From assembly GCF_902498805.1 (NCBI RefSeq), contig NZ_LR701637.1, positions 310,001 through 374,000 on the forward strand: a DNA stretch of 64,000 nucleotides. Reading direction: 5' to 3'. A program made the translations under genes and the position numbers. The notes beneath the pieces were generated by a model that saw only the letters and a program-made list of their open reading frames with translations, ran no database searches and was not told the DNA's origin. Positions 9,865 through 19,892 of the stretch are shown piece after piece. Each line of letters begins with the position of its first letter. The stretch's first letter is position 1. Source of the stretch: Imperialibacter sp. EC-SDR9. GTDB taxonomy: Bacteria > Bacteroidota > Bacteroidia > Cytophagales > Cyclobacteriaceae.

Positions 9865-12189
9865 TTATGTCTTTGTAATGGATTCCTCCATGTTGTAAAT
9901 CAGTTGAATCACGTTGGCCAGTGCCGCTGCCTCACTTTTCTCCACTTCCAAATGAGGATACTCACCCACATTCAGCACCTCCGAAGGGTCGATCGCCTGG
10001 CTTTTGTAAATGCCCAGCTGTTCTGAAAAATAACTGTTCAGCAAATCTTTCTCAGACTCCTTCGGCACCCGGCACACAATCAGTCTAAAAGCTTTTGTGA
10101 TTTTATCTTCGCTGCCCGACTGCTCTTCTGCCAGCTTTTCGGCCAACACCCGTGACGCTTCTAACATGGTAGGGTCATTCATCATCACCAGCGCCTGCAA
10201 AGGTGTGTTGGTTTGAGGCCTTTTCACCTCGCACTGGTCTCTATTGCTACCGTCAAATATCATCAATGCGGGAGGAGGCAGTGTAAGTTTGATAAATGTG
10301 TACATACCACGACGGTACAAGTCGTCTCCGTGGTCTTGCTGGTAGGTGGCCAACACACCACGGCCGGATGTAGCAGCTTCCCAAAGGCCGTCGGGTTGAT
10401 AGGCCTTTACACTTGGGCCACCTATTTTATTCACTAAGAGTCCACTGCTAGCCAGGATCAGGTCTTTTACAAACTCAGCGGGCAACCGGAAGCGAGGCCC
10501 GTGGCTGAGGTAGATATTGTCGGGGTCGATGGCCAATTTTTCTTTCGATACGATGCTCGACTGCATGTAGGTAGCAGACGTCACTATTTGTTTGACCAGG
10601 TATTTGATGTCCCACCCGTTTTCCATAAAGTCGACCGCCAGCCAGTCGAGCAGTTCGGGGTGTGACGGTAGGTCGCCCTGCATACCAAAGTCGCCGGCGG
10701 TTTTCACAATCCCCTGGCCGAAGATCATTTGCCAAACCTGGTTCACAAACACACGGGCGGTCAAAGGATTGCTTTTATCAACAGTCCATTTGGCCAGGCC
10801 TAAGCGGTTTCTTGGGTAGGCAGTGGTGTCAAACCCCATGACTTCCGACAAAGGCTCGGGTCTCACCTCATCTGTCGGCGAATCGTATTGTCCCCGGTTG
10901 AGCACATAGGTTTTGCGCAGGGTATCAAGTTCATCCATTACCGACACCATCATGGTGTCTTTTTCCAGCTGCCTGATAAATGAAAGTACCCCGTCAAGGT
11001 CGGCTGTTGTTATTTCAAGCCTCGGTGCCTTGGCTGGTTTCGAAACAGATATGTCGCCCTCGTACCCGACTTCAGGTGTATTGTTGAAGAAGGCAAACAT
11101 CCTAAAATAGTCCTTCTGCGAAATAGGGTCGTATTTGTGGTCGTGACACTGGGCGCATTCCACGGTGAGGCCAAGTATGCCTTTGCTGAAGGTCTTCGTT
11201 TTGTCAAGGATGTATTCGACCCGGTACTCTTCGTCGATTACGCCACCTTCTTCTGTGTATTTATGGTTTCTCAAAAAGCCGGTAGCAAGGATTTTCTCTT
11301 TATCGGCGTCGGGAAGCATATCGCCAGCCAGCTGCCAGGTGAGAAATTTGTCGTAAGGAAGGTTTTCGTTGAAGGCATGGATCACCCAATCCCGCCAGGG
11401 CCATTGCGTGCGGATATTATCGTCCTGATAGCCGTAGGAATCGGAATAGCGGCCGACGTCCAGCCAGTGAACGGCCATTCTTTCTCCATAAGCAGGGCTG
11501 TTCATCAATTCGTCCACAACCTTTTCATAAGCCTCATCGCTTTTGTCGGCCATAAAGCGATCCATGAGATCAAGCGAAGGAGGGAGGCCTGTGAGATCTA
11601 GAGAAACTCTTTTCAGCAGCCGTTCTTTGTCGGCTCCTTCGTTGGGTTTCAAACCCTTCTCTTCCATTTTTTTGACGACGAAAAGGTCAAGGTCGTTCTT
11701 TGGCCACTCATCGTTTTTCGCTTTGGGAAGAGGCGCTTTTTTTGGGGGGATAAACGACCACAGCTTCTCAAACTTGGCACCCTGCTTGATCCATTTCTTC
11801 ACCAGCTCAATTTCGTTCTCTGTTAGCAGGGGAAGGTGTGACTCCGGCGATGGCATTTGGTAGGTAGGGTAGGTCGATGAAATGCGTTTTACCAATTCAG
11901 ATTCCTCAGGTTTTCCAGGCACAATCGCAAATTTTCCTTTGCTCTCTTTCAGCTCAGCAAAGGCAAGTTCCGGAATATCGAGCCTCAGGCCAGCTTTTAC
12001 TTTGTTTTTGTCGGGGCCGTGGCAGGCGAAGCACCTGTCGCTCATTAATGGGCGGATATGAAAATTATAACTGACGGTTTCGGGCAGGGCTCCAGAAGAT
12101 GTGGAGTCTTTGCATCCAGGCATGGAAAGAATCAATCCCGCAAAGGCGATGGACAGAAGCCCGGTGATGAGCCTGGTATACATGTTCAA
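9865..12189 (-). CDS. PSCyt1-DUF1549-DUF1553 haem c lipoprotein
   Basis: 774 residues. It has a lipoprotein signal with Cys26 (SMPGC). A planctomycete-type cytochrome domain carries CFACH (Cys53, Cys56, His57). The DUF1549 domain (about 160-370) starts with WPKNDLDLFVVKKMEEKGL and carries a second CxxCH in ECAQCHDHKYDPIS. DUF1553 occupies about 455-740 (TARVFVNQVWQMIFGQGIV, SHPELLDWLAVDF). At 774 residues it lacks the LamG-type insert seen in longer relatives. It is the first gene of a same-strand run (DUF1553, DUF1501, propeller, DUF2231-cytochrome, amidohydrolase, ThuA). Two haem sites suggest redox chemistry in the periplasm; the substrate is not known. Confidence 0.9.
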   Translation of the reverse strand: MNMYTRLITGLLSIAFAGLILSMPGCKDSTSSGALPETVSYNFHIRPLMSDRCFACHGPDKNKVKAGLRLDIPELAFAELKESKGKFAIVPGKPEESELVKRISSTYPTYQMPSPESHLPLLTENEIELVKKWIKQGAKFEKLWSFIPPKKAPLPKAKNDEWPKNDLDLFVVKKMEEKGLKPNEGADKERLLKRVSLDLTGLPPSLDLMDRFMADKSDEAYEKVVDELMNSPAYGERMAVHWLDVGRYSDSYGYQDDNIRTQWPWRDWVIHAFNENLPYDKFLTWQLAGDMLPDADKEKILATGFLRNHKYTEEGGVIDEEYRVEYILDKTKTFSKGILGLTVECAQCHDHKYDPISQKDYFRMFAFFNNTPEVGYEGDISVSKPAKAPRLEITTADLDGVLSFIRQLEKDTMMVSVMDELDTLRKTYVLNRGQYDSPTDEVRPEPLSEVMGFDTTAYPRNRLGLAKWTVDKSNPLTARVFVNQVWQMIFGQGIVKTAGDFGMQGDLPSHPELLDWLAVDFMENGWDIKYLVKQIVTSATYMQSSIVSKEKLAIDPDNIYLSHGPRFRLPAEFVKDLILASSGLLVNKIGGPSVKAYQPDGLWEAATSGRGVLATYQQDHGDDLYRRGMYTFIKLTLPPPALMIFDGSNRDQCEVKRPQTNTPLQALVMMNDPTMLEASRVLAEKLAEEQSGSEDKITKAFRLIVCRVPKESEKDLLNSYFSEQLGIYKSQAIDPSEVLNVGEYPHLEVEKSEAAALANVIQLIYNMEESITKT

Positions 12190-12207
12190 GTAGGGTTATG
12201 TAAAATC

Positions 12208-12238
12208 AAAATTTAAGAAGGTTTGGCAAGGATAACAA
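12208..12238 (-). promoter_or_regulatory. Candidate promoter of the DUF1553/DUF1501 operon
   Basis: On the minus strand, TTG (12238-12236) is followed after 20 nt by TAAATTTT (12215-12208), one base off the Bacteroidota -7 consensus TAnnTTTG. It lies 19 nt upstream of the ATG at 12189. The match is to a short degenerate consensus only. Confidence 0.35.
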
Positions 12239-12276
12239 TGCATAGTCCATTAATTAGTTGTGGCTGGGAAGAGTGG

Positions 12277-12306
12277 AAAAATAAAGGCACCCGAAGGTGC
12301 CCTTAT
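12277..12306 (-). terminator. Rho-independent terminator of susD
   Basis: The inverted repeat around the loop CGAA has 11-nt arms (12281-12291 and 12296-12306) with one mismatch. Read on the minus strand it is followed by TTTATTTTT, as expected for the end of the SusC/SusD transcript, 38 nt past the susD stop. Confidence 0.8.
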
Positions 12307-12344
12307 CAATAGATGAGTATTTGAAATCTCAACGGAAAGAGAAT

Positions 12345-13913
12345 TTATTCAACATCCCACCACATTCTTGTGGTAAGCAGGTCTGGTCCCTGGGCCTGAA
12401 CGGCGCTCTGATAGTTGTCAGGATTGCTGCCAGCTTCTGACTCATAGTACCTCAACCTTCTTGGCACAGTTCCGCCAGTGATGTTGTTCGGGTCGCTTGT
12501 AGGAGTAAACGCAGGAAATCCTGTTCTTCTCCAGTTGTTCCATGCCTCAACGTGGTTCAGGTAAGTGGCGGCCCAGTATTGCTCGCCAATCAACTCTAGC
12601 TTAGCAGCGTCTGATGCTCCCGCAAAGTCAAGCCCGACGATGTATGTGCTGATTTCCGACGCAGTTGCTGCATTTGAGATGCCGAATGCCTCCCATGACT
12701 CGATGGCTGCTGTAACACCAGCCACAAAATGCGCTTCAGGATCAGAAGACAACCAACCCTTCACCGCTGCCTCAGCTTTCATCAGTTCTACTTCAGCGTA
12801 GCTAAGGAATGGATACGGATCATCCAGATCTAAAATCTCACGATTGATGAAAGAGTACTCATTTACGCTTTCAAAATCAGGATTGATGGCCGTTATGGTT
12901 TGCGAAGTGTAACCATTGGGCAAGCCTTGTTGACTATCGGGATCGGTGTTCCAGGTAGTGCTGTTATACGGGTCACCGGTACCACCTACAATGATCATTT
13001 TACGTGGGTCACTGTTGTCCGTTAACCAATCAACAAGGAATTCACTGACACGGCCATTGCTGGCATCGCCACCACCACCGCCGGCATTGGAAAGCACAAG
13101 TGAAGTGCCGTTCTGGTTGGTATCACCAGCAGGACCGTTTTGTTGAGCCAAAAATGCGTTGTCATCATTTGATGTCATTGCACCGCCAGCTGCTTCTACA
13201 AATACAGCTTGCGCTTCTGTAGGATTCACTTTGCTCATACGAAGCGCTATTCTCATTAGTAATGAATTCGCAAACTTCACCCACTTCTCAATATCTCCCT
13301 TAAACAGGATGTCCTGAGAGCCCAAATTGTTAATGCTTAGGTCAAACCCGTCTCTTGCTGCTTTAATATCGCTTATCAGGGCCGCATAGATTTCAGATTG
13401 AGCATCGTACTTTGGGAACCAGTTTTCGGCTCCGTCGAGCCCCCTTCCAGCCTGGAAGAAAGGAACGTTTCCATAAAGATCAGTCATTTTGTGAAGATCG
13501 AAAGAACGCATGATAGTGGCCGCACCATGAAGGTTAACCAACTCTGGCACGTCCGCTGTCTGATCCACTACATGAGTCAGTGTTTTGATGGCGTCGGTAT
13601 AGTGACTTTCCATAAAAGCACCGCTGTATTGTGCGTTGTAGTAGTATTTATCGCCACTCCAGTAACCTTGCAACGAGGCATTGTGTTGGATCATAGTAGA
13701 GCAATAAATCAAGTTGGTTCTCCAGTTTTCGTAGCGGGCACCAGCTACCCTCAACTGTCCATATGCCAGCAGATACGAAAGGTCTATTTCTTCTGAGGCA
13801 TTTTTATTTATGTTGAGCTCAATCAGGTTGTCTTCGTTACATGAACTCATGATGAAGACGAGCACCAATGCGGCGCTTAAATATTTCTTTATATTCTTCA
13901 TAATTCTCTTCAT
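12345..13913 (-). CDS. SusD/RagB-like nutrient-binding lipoprotein (SusD-like_2 type)
   Basis: 522 residues; a lipoprotein signal ends at the Cys in MSSC, close to residue 25. A second in-frame ATG (codon 5) is an equally good start. The TPR-like SusD fold is recognisable from the early segment ASEEIDLSYLLAYGQ, the ETMIQH-like helix region and the C-terminal GEQYWAATYLNHVEAWNNWR and PRRLRYYESE, typical of the SusD-like_2 subfamily. It forms the outer-membrane lid of the SusC transporter encoded 7 nt upstream. No glycoside hydrolase is adjacent, and the nearest enzyme gene is a peptidase, so a peptide or non-glycan substrate is possible. Confidence 0.92.
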   Translation of the reverse strand: MKRIMKNIKKYLSAALVLVFIMSSCNEDNLIELNINKNASEEIDLSYLLAYGQLRVAGARYENWRTNLIYCSTMIQHNASLQGYWSGDKYYYNAQYSGAFMESHYTDAIKTLTHVVDQTADVPELVNLHGAATIMRSFDLHKMTDLYGNVPFFQAGRGLDGAENWFPKYDAQSEIYAALISDIKAARDGFDLSINNLGSQDILFKGDIEKWVKFANSLLMRIALRMSKVNPTEAQAVFVEAAGGAMTSNDDNAFLAQQNGPAGDTNQNGTSLVLSNAGGGGGDASNGRVSEFLVDWLTDNSDPRKMIIVGGTGDPYNSTTWNTDPDSQQGLPNGYTSQTITAINPDFESVNEYSFINREILDLDDPYPFLSYAEVELMKAEAAVKGWLSSDPEAHFVAGVTAAIESWEAFGISNAATASEISTYIVGLDFAGASDAAKLELIGEQYWAATYLNHVEAWNNWRRTGFPAFTPTSDPNNITGGTVPRRLRYYESEAGSNPDNYQSAVQAQGPDLLTTRMWWDVE

Positions 13914-13920
13914 TTAAAGT

Positions 13921-16900
13921 TTAGAATGACGCCGACAGGTTGAAACCAAAGTTTCTTGTTGTCGGCATGGCGAAGAAGTCAAGCCCCTGCGCATTTCCGC
14001 TATTGTTGTAAGCAGACTCAGGGTCAATATTTGGAACACTTGACCAAAGCAAAGCCAGGTTTCTACCAACTATTGAGAACCGAAGCGACTCAATTGGGGT
14101 CTTCGCCAATAGCGTAGAAGGCAGGCTATAACCCAAAGATAGCGACCTGAGTTTACCGAATGAGGCATTGTACACGAAGTTGTCGGTAATCTGAGAATAG
14201 CGGCTGTAGTAGTTATCAACATTTTCAGGAGCGACATTCCAGGTCTGTGCTTGTCCTTCTTCGTCAACTCCGGAAATGGTGAGCCCGTTTTCACGACCTG
14301 GCAGGGTTTCCTTGTGAAGGCCCAGGTTGTAAGCCACCACGTTGGTGCTTGATGCCAGATAACCGCCGCTGCGGATATCTATCAGGAAGTCGAGGGTAAA
14401 GTTTTTATAGGTGAATGTATTGCTAATGCCGCCGCTCACAGGGTGACGTCCCGGTGCGATAAGGTCGAAGTCTCCTCTCACTGGATATCCATCGGCGTCA
14501 TATACTTTTTGGCCGTCGATCTCCATTTGCTTGTAGCCTGCAATGGCTCCCAAAGGCTGGCCTACATAGTGACGAATTCTCTCCTGTTGTGTTCTCGCTT
14601 CGTCAAGGTTAAGGAACTCGATAGGCTCACCCAGTGCGTTTGTGCCCAGGTTGATCACATTGCTTATGTTGTGAGCATAGTTGAAAGAAATATCCCACCT
14701 AAAACCGTTGGCAACAACGGGAGTGCCTTTCAAAAGCAACTCCACACCTTTATTGCTAAGCTCTCCTACGTTGATTGTAGTGGAGCCAAAGCCAGATGTC
14801 CCAGAAATAGTTGTATTCAGGATGTCGTCTGTTGTGGTCCTGTCATAGTAGGCAAGGTCGATACCAATCCTGTTGTCCAGCAGTCTCACATCAAACCCAA
14901 CTTCAATTTCGCTGGAAATATATGGTTGAAGGGCAGCGTTAGGAATGGAACCGTTGCTGATGGATCCTAAAACTGCTCCCTGGTGGCCTTGCCCTACAAG
15001 TCCGTAGGTCAGGTTAAGTGAATAGGGGTCTGGTGCACCACCGCCCACCTGGGCCCACGACGCTCTCACCTTTCCAAAGGTGAAGAACTCAGGCATCGTA
15101 AACACGTCCGAGAAAACGAAGCTCAAACCGGCAGAAGGATAGAAAAGAGAGTTGTTTTCGTCCGCAAGGGTCGAAAACTTGTCCTGACGACCAGTCACGT
15201 TTAGGAACAGGTAATTTCTGAATCCGATGTTTGCTGATCCGAAGATGGAGTTGATACCGTATTCAGAAAAGCTGTAGCTGTAAGCCTGATTTGTAACGTT
15301 GGTTACGCTGTGGAAAAAAGGAATGTTCAAGCCAGAGCCACCAGCGTTTAGCTGCTCAGCTGTTTTTCTCATTCTGTTTCCACCAACCAGACCGTCTACC
15401 GAAATGTCACCGAAAGTTTTGTTAACGCCAATGAACATATCGGCATTGTCTTCTCTAATGGTTCTCATGTTCTGGTTGAAGCTTCCGGTAGTAGCGTAGG
15501 CTGTGCCATAAGGCTCGTAGTTGTCAGAAGCTACGGACACAAAGTCGGTGCCGACACGGCCTTGCACATACAGCCACTCAAAGAAGTTGTATTTCAATGC
15601 GATGTTGCCCAGAACACGGTCCTTATTATCCTCTCTATTGAACTGATAGGCTGCCCAGTAAGGGTTCTGTATATAATTGCTTCCCTGATAGCGGAATTCT
15701 GTTCCATCCTCTTTTGCTCCTAATTTATCAGGATCACCCTTCAACGTCTCGTAAGAAAGAGAAGCAGGCTTTGTAAGGATGGCATAGTTGGCGTTACCCG
15801 GCGAGTCCGACAATCTTGGTCGGTTGATGGCCTTTTCCTTAGAGTACTGGCCTGTCAGCTTTAGTTCAAGGTTTCCAAAAGCGCCGTTCAAGCCTGTTGT
15901 GAAAAGCTTTCTGTCGAAGCTTGCATTCGGCATGATATCGTCATTATTCAAATCAGAAGCCGAAAAACGGAAGTTGCCTTTTTCGTTTCCACCGGAAAGA
16001 GCCAATGTATTAGTCCATGTTTTGCCAGTGCGATAGAAGTCCTTGATGGTTTCTCCCGTATCAGAGTAAGGTCTTGATACACCGTCAAACTGAACAACGC
16101 TTGATCCGTCAAGTTTGCCTCCCCAGGAGGAGTTGCCGTAATCGAGGGCAGCGGTTTCGTTGGCAGGCTTTTCGCCATCCACACCTATTCCATACTCTTT
16201 CTGAAAGTCGGTAAGATCAATCACGTTGTCCATGGTAAAGTTGGAGTTAAAGCTAACGCCGACTCCTTTTCGTGACTTACCTGACTTTGTCGTAATCAAA
16301 ATGACGCCATTGGCGGCACGGGCACCATATAGTGCTGCGGCCGTGTTTCCTTTCAATACCGAAAGGCTCTCGATGTCATCAGGGTTGATAGAAGAAAGAC
16401 CATCTCCACCGTCATTTCCACCCCACATACCCGCAGAGCCAAGTGTAGAATTGTCCATTGGCACACCGTTTACCACATAAAGTGGCTGGTCCGATCCACC
16501 CAGGGAAGATCCCCCTCTGATAATCACACGGCTTGATCCCGCTGCTCCTGAAGCAGGCGTACTTACATTCACACCGGCTATTTTACCTGTCAGTGCATTT
16601 CCCAAGTTGGTAGTACGGGAGTCAGTAAACTGGTCACCACCTACCTGAGTAACGGAGTAACCAAGAGACTTTTTGTCTTTTTCCAAACCAAAGGAAGTGA
16701 CTACTACCTCATCCAATTGGGTAAAGTCGGCTGTCATCGAAATATCAATCACTGACCTTGAACCCACTTCTACCTCTTGTGTGGTGAAACCAATAAAAGA
16801 GAAGACGAGGGTTGTGCCGTCGGCAGACATAGTGATTTTATAATCACCTTCCACATCGGTAACTGTGCCGACGCTCGTGCCCTTGACAGAAATGTTAACA

Positions 16901-17016
16901 CCAGGGAGTCCACCGCCTTCCTCGTCGGTGACCTTACCTGAAATCACTCGGTTTTGCGCATGGGCATAGAAGCCCAATAAGCAAAACACCAATAAATGGG
17001 TAAGCTTTTTCTTCAT
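13921..17016 (-). CDS. SusC/RagA TonB-linked outer-membrane transporter
   Basis: 1031 residues from the ATG at 17016, which gives a clean signal peptide (MKKKLTHLLVFCLLGFYAHAQ); a longer frame to 17064 adds 16 unlikely residues. Domains in order: carboxypeptidase-regulatory-like domain (about 20-105, GLPGVNISVKGTSVGTVTD), TonB box region (DEVVVTSFG), plug (about 115-235, including QPLYVVNGVPMDN and ALYGARAANGVILITTK), then a 22-strand barrel ending NFGFNLSASF. It takes up a ligand delivered by the SusD lid, powered by TonB. The ligand cannot be inferred. Its start is preceded by a long non-coding stretch. Confidence 0.95.
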   Translation of the reverse strand: MKKKLTHLLVFCLLGFYAHAQNRVISGKVTDEEGGGLPGVNISVKGTSVGTVTDVEGDYKITMSADGTTLVFSFIGFTTQEVEVGSRSVIDISMTADFTQLDEVVVTSFGLEKDKKSLGYSVTQVGGDQFTDSRTTNLGNALTGKIAGVNVSTPASGAAGSSRVIIRGGSSLGGSDQPLYVVNGVPMDNSTLGSAGMWGGNDGGDGLSSINPDDIESLSVLKGNTAAALYGARAANGVILITTKSGKSRKGVGVSFNSNFTMDNVIDLTDFQKEYGIGVDGEKPANETAALDYGNSSWGGKLDGSSVVQFDGVSRPYSDTGETIKDFYRTGKTWTNTLALSGGNEKGNFRFSASDLNNDDIMPNASFDRKLFTTGLNGAFGNLELKLTGQYSKEKAINRPRLSDSPGNANYAILTKPASLSYETLKGDPDKLGAKEDGTEFRYQGSNYIQNPYWAAYQFNREDNKDRVLGNIALKYNFFEWLYVQGRVGTDFVSVASDNYEPYGTAYATTGSFNQNMRTIREDNADMFIGVNKTFGDISVDGLVGGNRMRKTAEQLNAGGSGLNIPFFHSVTNVTNQAYSYSFSEYGINSIFGSANIGFRNYLFLNVTGRQDKFSTLADENNSLFYPSAGLSFVFSDVFTMPEFFTFGKVRASWAQVGGGAPDPYSLNLTYGLVGQGHQGAVLGSISNGSIPNAALQPYISSEIEVGFDVRLLDNRIGIDLAYYDRTTTDDILNTTISGTSGFGSTTINVGELSNKGVELLLKGTPVVANGFRWDISFNYAHNISNVINLGTNALGEPIEFLNLDEARTQQERIRHYVGQPLGAIAGYKQMEIDGQKVYDADGYPVRGDFDLIAPGRHPVSGGISNTFTYKNFTLDFLIDIRSGGYLASSTNVVAYNLGLHKETLPGRENGLTISGVDEEGQAQTWNVAPENVDNYYSRYSQITDNFVYNASFGKLRSLSLGYSLPSTLLAKTPIESLRFSIVGRNLALLWSSVPNIDPESAYNNSGNAQGLDFFAMPTTRNFGFNLSASF

Positions 17017-17563
17017 AGAAAATGTTTTAATAGATAATTGATTCGAACTAAAGGGTATAATCAACAGGGGGTGTTGAGGGGATAAATATATAAAGTTTTT
17101 TATATACCAACGAAGAAATACCTGGCTTTATAGAGTAACGAAACGATAATGCTCTCATGAGCTGCTAGAAAGTGTGTCCGCACAAATTTTAAAATAGGGC
17201 ACACGAATTCATACAGCGCATTGTATTTTCTACCCTCAGCAATCGTTTGCATCGATTGATTGCACACTTTTTATGAGATATAAAATATGAATATTCTTAT
17301 ATTTACAGCTGACCATTGAGAGACAGCAGGAAATATATGGCACATAACGGTCTATTTTATAGAGCGTTAACAAAATGTGCTTTTTGAGGAGAGCAACTGG
17401 TTGATTATAAACGTTGGTGACATTGCCGAATATTCGGGAAGAGTATCAATGCGCAGAAAAAAAATAGCGCCGTAAGGCGCTATTAAAAGGTAGAAGATAG
17501 GTTCTCACCTCACAAGACTTTGACTTTAAGCACAAAATCAAGCCGAGGAAAATAGGTCTAGCT
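17017..17563. other. Long non-coding stretch upstream of susC
   Basis: About 550 nt without a credible gene. It contains the terminator of the S9 peptidase (17455-17484) and should contain the susC promoter, but I found no good TTG/TAnnTTTG pair on the minus strand. The part from 17080 to 17400 is AT-rich with several short T/A runs. No tRNA-like or riboswitch-like structure was recognised. Confidence 0.5.
17455..17484 (-). terminator. Rho-independent terminator of the S9 peptidase gene
   Basis: Perfect 9-bp arms AATAGCGCC (17463-17471) and GGCGCTATT (17476-17484) with loop GTAA, followed on the minus strand by a run of T residues (17464-17457 read in reverse). It is 80 nt beyond the stop of the gene at 17564. 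Confidence 0.85.
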
Positions 17564-19753
17564 TTAGTCTTCTCCCACAGTAGCCGCAGGCGCTTCGGGA
17601 TGTTTCACATATCTTTCAAAAAATTCAATAAACCGGCCGAGCCTATCCATCATGCGCAGTGGATTGCCGCTTCTGCTCAGCTCATGCCCTTCGCCAGGAT
17701 ACCGCACATATTCCACCGGCCTGTCAAGTGCTTTGAGGCTCTTGTACATCATTTCCGACTGGATAGTACCCGTTCTCAGATCCTGATCAGAGTGCATGAT
17801 GAGCAGAGGGGTCGTAATTTGGTCGATGAAGGTAATTGGTGAGTTGGCATCAAGGATTTCCTGAACGCCGTCTTCCCATGGGTAGCCAAAATGCGTTGGT
17901 ACCAGCCGCCAGGCATTGCCTTCTCCCATAAAGGTAGTGAGATCGTAGACACCTCTTTGGGCATTCGCTGCTTTGAAACGTTTGTCTTGCGTTACCAGCC
18001 AGGCCACCATGTAGCCGGCGTAGCTGCCGCCTGTTACAAATAGCTGATCGGTATCCATCCAGTTGTTTTTGGAAGTGGCATCATCCAATGCTGCCAGAAT
18101 GTCGTTGGCAGGCCCGTGGCCCCAGTCTCGATAATTACCTTTTTTAAACGCATCGCCATAGCCACCACTACCCCGTGGGTTACTGAAAACTACTCCGTAC
18201 CCCCAGCTCGTCAGCAGCTGAAATTCATGCCACATACTGAGTCCCGACGGCCCCCACATAGCAGAAGGCCCACCGTGGATTTCCAGTACAGTCGGGTATT
18301 TGGTTCCTTGTTTGAAGCCAACGGGTTGCATCACCCAGTACTGCACTTTTACGCCGTCGGGTCGGGTGACCCAGTATTCGGAAACGGGAGTGACGATTTT
18401 GTCTTTCAGCCAATCCGAGTTGAAATGTGTTAACGCTGTCAAAGCCCCGCTCTTCATGTCCATGCTGTATACTTCCAGAGGGTTATTGAAGTCGGTAATG
18501 GTCATAATGATTTTTTTGCCTGCAAGCGCAAAGTCATTGATCCCTTTGTCTCCTTCCAAAAGGGTAACGATTTCGCCTTTCTTCAGGTCGTAGCTGTACA
18601 AAGGAATGTCCCCTTCGGACGACGCAGTAAAATAGATTTTTTTGTTATCAGGAGAAAAGACCGGCCCACCAGCGTCTCTGTCAAACTCCGCTGTAATCAT
18701 TTTTGCGCCGCTGCCGTCGATGTTGACAAGTCCCAGGTCATTTTGCGTAGCATGCCTGTTTACATCATCTCGCATGTAAAACAGTATGGACTTTCCGTCG
18801 GGTGAGAACTTTGGACTGCCTAAGGAGAAACCTTCCATATGAAGGAAGGAGGTAGCCGAACCTGACGTGACGTCAATTTTCCAAAGGTCAGAGTAGCTTT
18901 GCTTGTCGGGCTCCACTTTGTAAGCCACAGAGGAGCAAACAATGGTTTTTCCATCCGTTGACCAATCGCCACCGCCAAAATCCTGGAAACCCATGGTGAG
19001 TTGACGGGCTTTTCCTGCGTCAAGCGCCTGAATGAATAAATGCCGATACTTCATCTCGGGGTTGAGTCCCTGTTCCGCCTGGAAATCCTGATTCACAAAT
19101 ACCCGTGGGTTTTTGTCGACGGCATTTTTGGCCAGCCATGCCCGAAGCCCTTCAAGGTCGCCGTCGGGAGTAGATTTAATGTCTTTTTTCTCTTCTTCTT
19201 TCAGTGCTTTCCAGTTGGGCTCGTCTTTGAATGCTCTTCCTGGTCTTTCATAAGCCCAGGTTGGAGTGCCTTCGGTGTCCCAATCGTGGATGGACGACGA
19301 AAAGAGAATAGATTTTCCGTCAGGAGCCCAGCGGGGGCCAGAGGCACCGTGCTTGGCAGAAGTAAGTGGATAGGCTTCGCCCCCGGTTAACGGCAGAATC
19401 CATACTTGCGATTTTCCGTCGTCGGATCGCACAAAAGCGATTTTTTCACCGTCAGGAGCCCAGGTAGGCTGTGAGTCGCTCTTTTTTCCGAACGTAAGCT
19501 GAATAGGCTCTCCACCTTTTTCAAGATCGAGCATGTAGAGGTTGTGGCTATAAAAATAGTCATCCCCTTTTTGATCTCTTTTGGTGACGACCATCACCGC
19601 TTTCCTGGTATCGGGCGATACCTCCAGCTGTGAGGAGGTAACAATTTTCATTAGGTCGGAAGTGACGATAGGCTTTTTTCCGCTTTGCGCTTCTGCCCAA
19701 TGAATGAGCATGATGAAGGCCAGCAGCAGCAAGTAGTTGAGTCTTTTTTGCAT
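17564..19753 (-). CDS. Secreted S9 (prolyl oligopeptidase-like) peptidase
   Basis: 729 residues with a signal peptide (1-22, ending AEA). An N-terminal WD40/TolB-like propeller (about 30-430) has repeated PDGKxIxFxxSS motifs. The C-terminal alpha/beta-hydrolase carries the catalytic triad: Ser577 in GGSYAG, Asp658 in SDQDLRTG and His690 in GEGHEL. This is the arrangement of acylaminoacyl-peptidase/DPP-type S9 enzymes, which cut short peptides. It is a single-gene unit with its own terminator, upstream of the SusC/D operon on the same strand. Confidence 0.93.
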   Translation of the reverse strand: MQKRLNYLLLLAFIMLIHWAEAQSGKKPIVTSDLMKIVTSSQLEVSPDTRKAVMVVTKRDQKGDDYFYSHNLYMLDLEKGGEPIQLTFGKKSDSQPTWAPDGEKIAFVRSDDGKSQVWILPLTGGEAYPLTSAKHGASGPRWAPDGKSILFSSSIHDWDTEGTPTWAYERPGRAFKDEPNWKALKEEEKKDIKSTPDGDLEGLRAWLAKNAVDKNPRVFVNQDFQAEQGLNPEMKYRHLFIQALDAGKARQLTMGFQDFGGGDWSTDGKTIVCSSVAYKVEPDKQSYSDLWKIDVTSGSATSFLHMEGFSLGSPKFSPDGKSILFYMRDDVNRHATQNDLGLVNIDGSGAKMITAEFDRDAGGPVFSPDNKKIYFTASSEGDIPLYSYDLKKGEIVTLLEGDKGINDFALAGKKIIMTITDFNNPLEVYSMDMKSGALTALTHFNSDWLKDKIVTPVSEYWVTRPDGVKVQYWVMQPVGFKQGTKYPTVLEIHGGPSAMWGPSGLSMWHEFQLLTSWGYGVVFSNPRGSGGYGDAFKKGNYRDWGHGPANDILAALDDATSKNNWMDTDQLFVTGGSYAGYMVAWLVTQDKRFKAANAQRGVYDLTTFMGEGNAWRLVPTHFGYPWEDGVQEILDANSPITFIDQITTPLLIMHSDQDLRTGTIQSEMMYKSLKALDRPVEYVRYPGEGHELSRSGNPLRMMDRLGRFIEFFERYVKHPEAPAATVGED

Positions 19754-19892
19754 GACTGATTGGTTTTCGGGTTAATGCGGGAAGAACAACATAAATGGTT
19801 TTTGATTCAAGCAATAATCCGTTGGTGGTGAAAATTTGTTGTGCGGAAGTAGTTGCAAAAAAGCCCTTATATTTAAGGCAAACAAAGCTACT

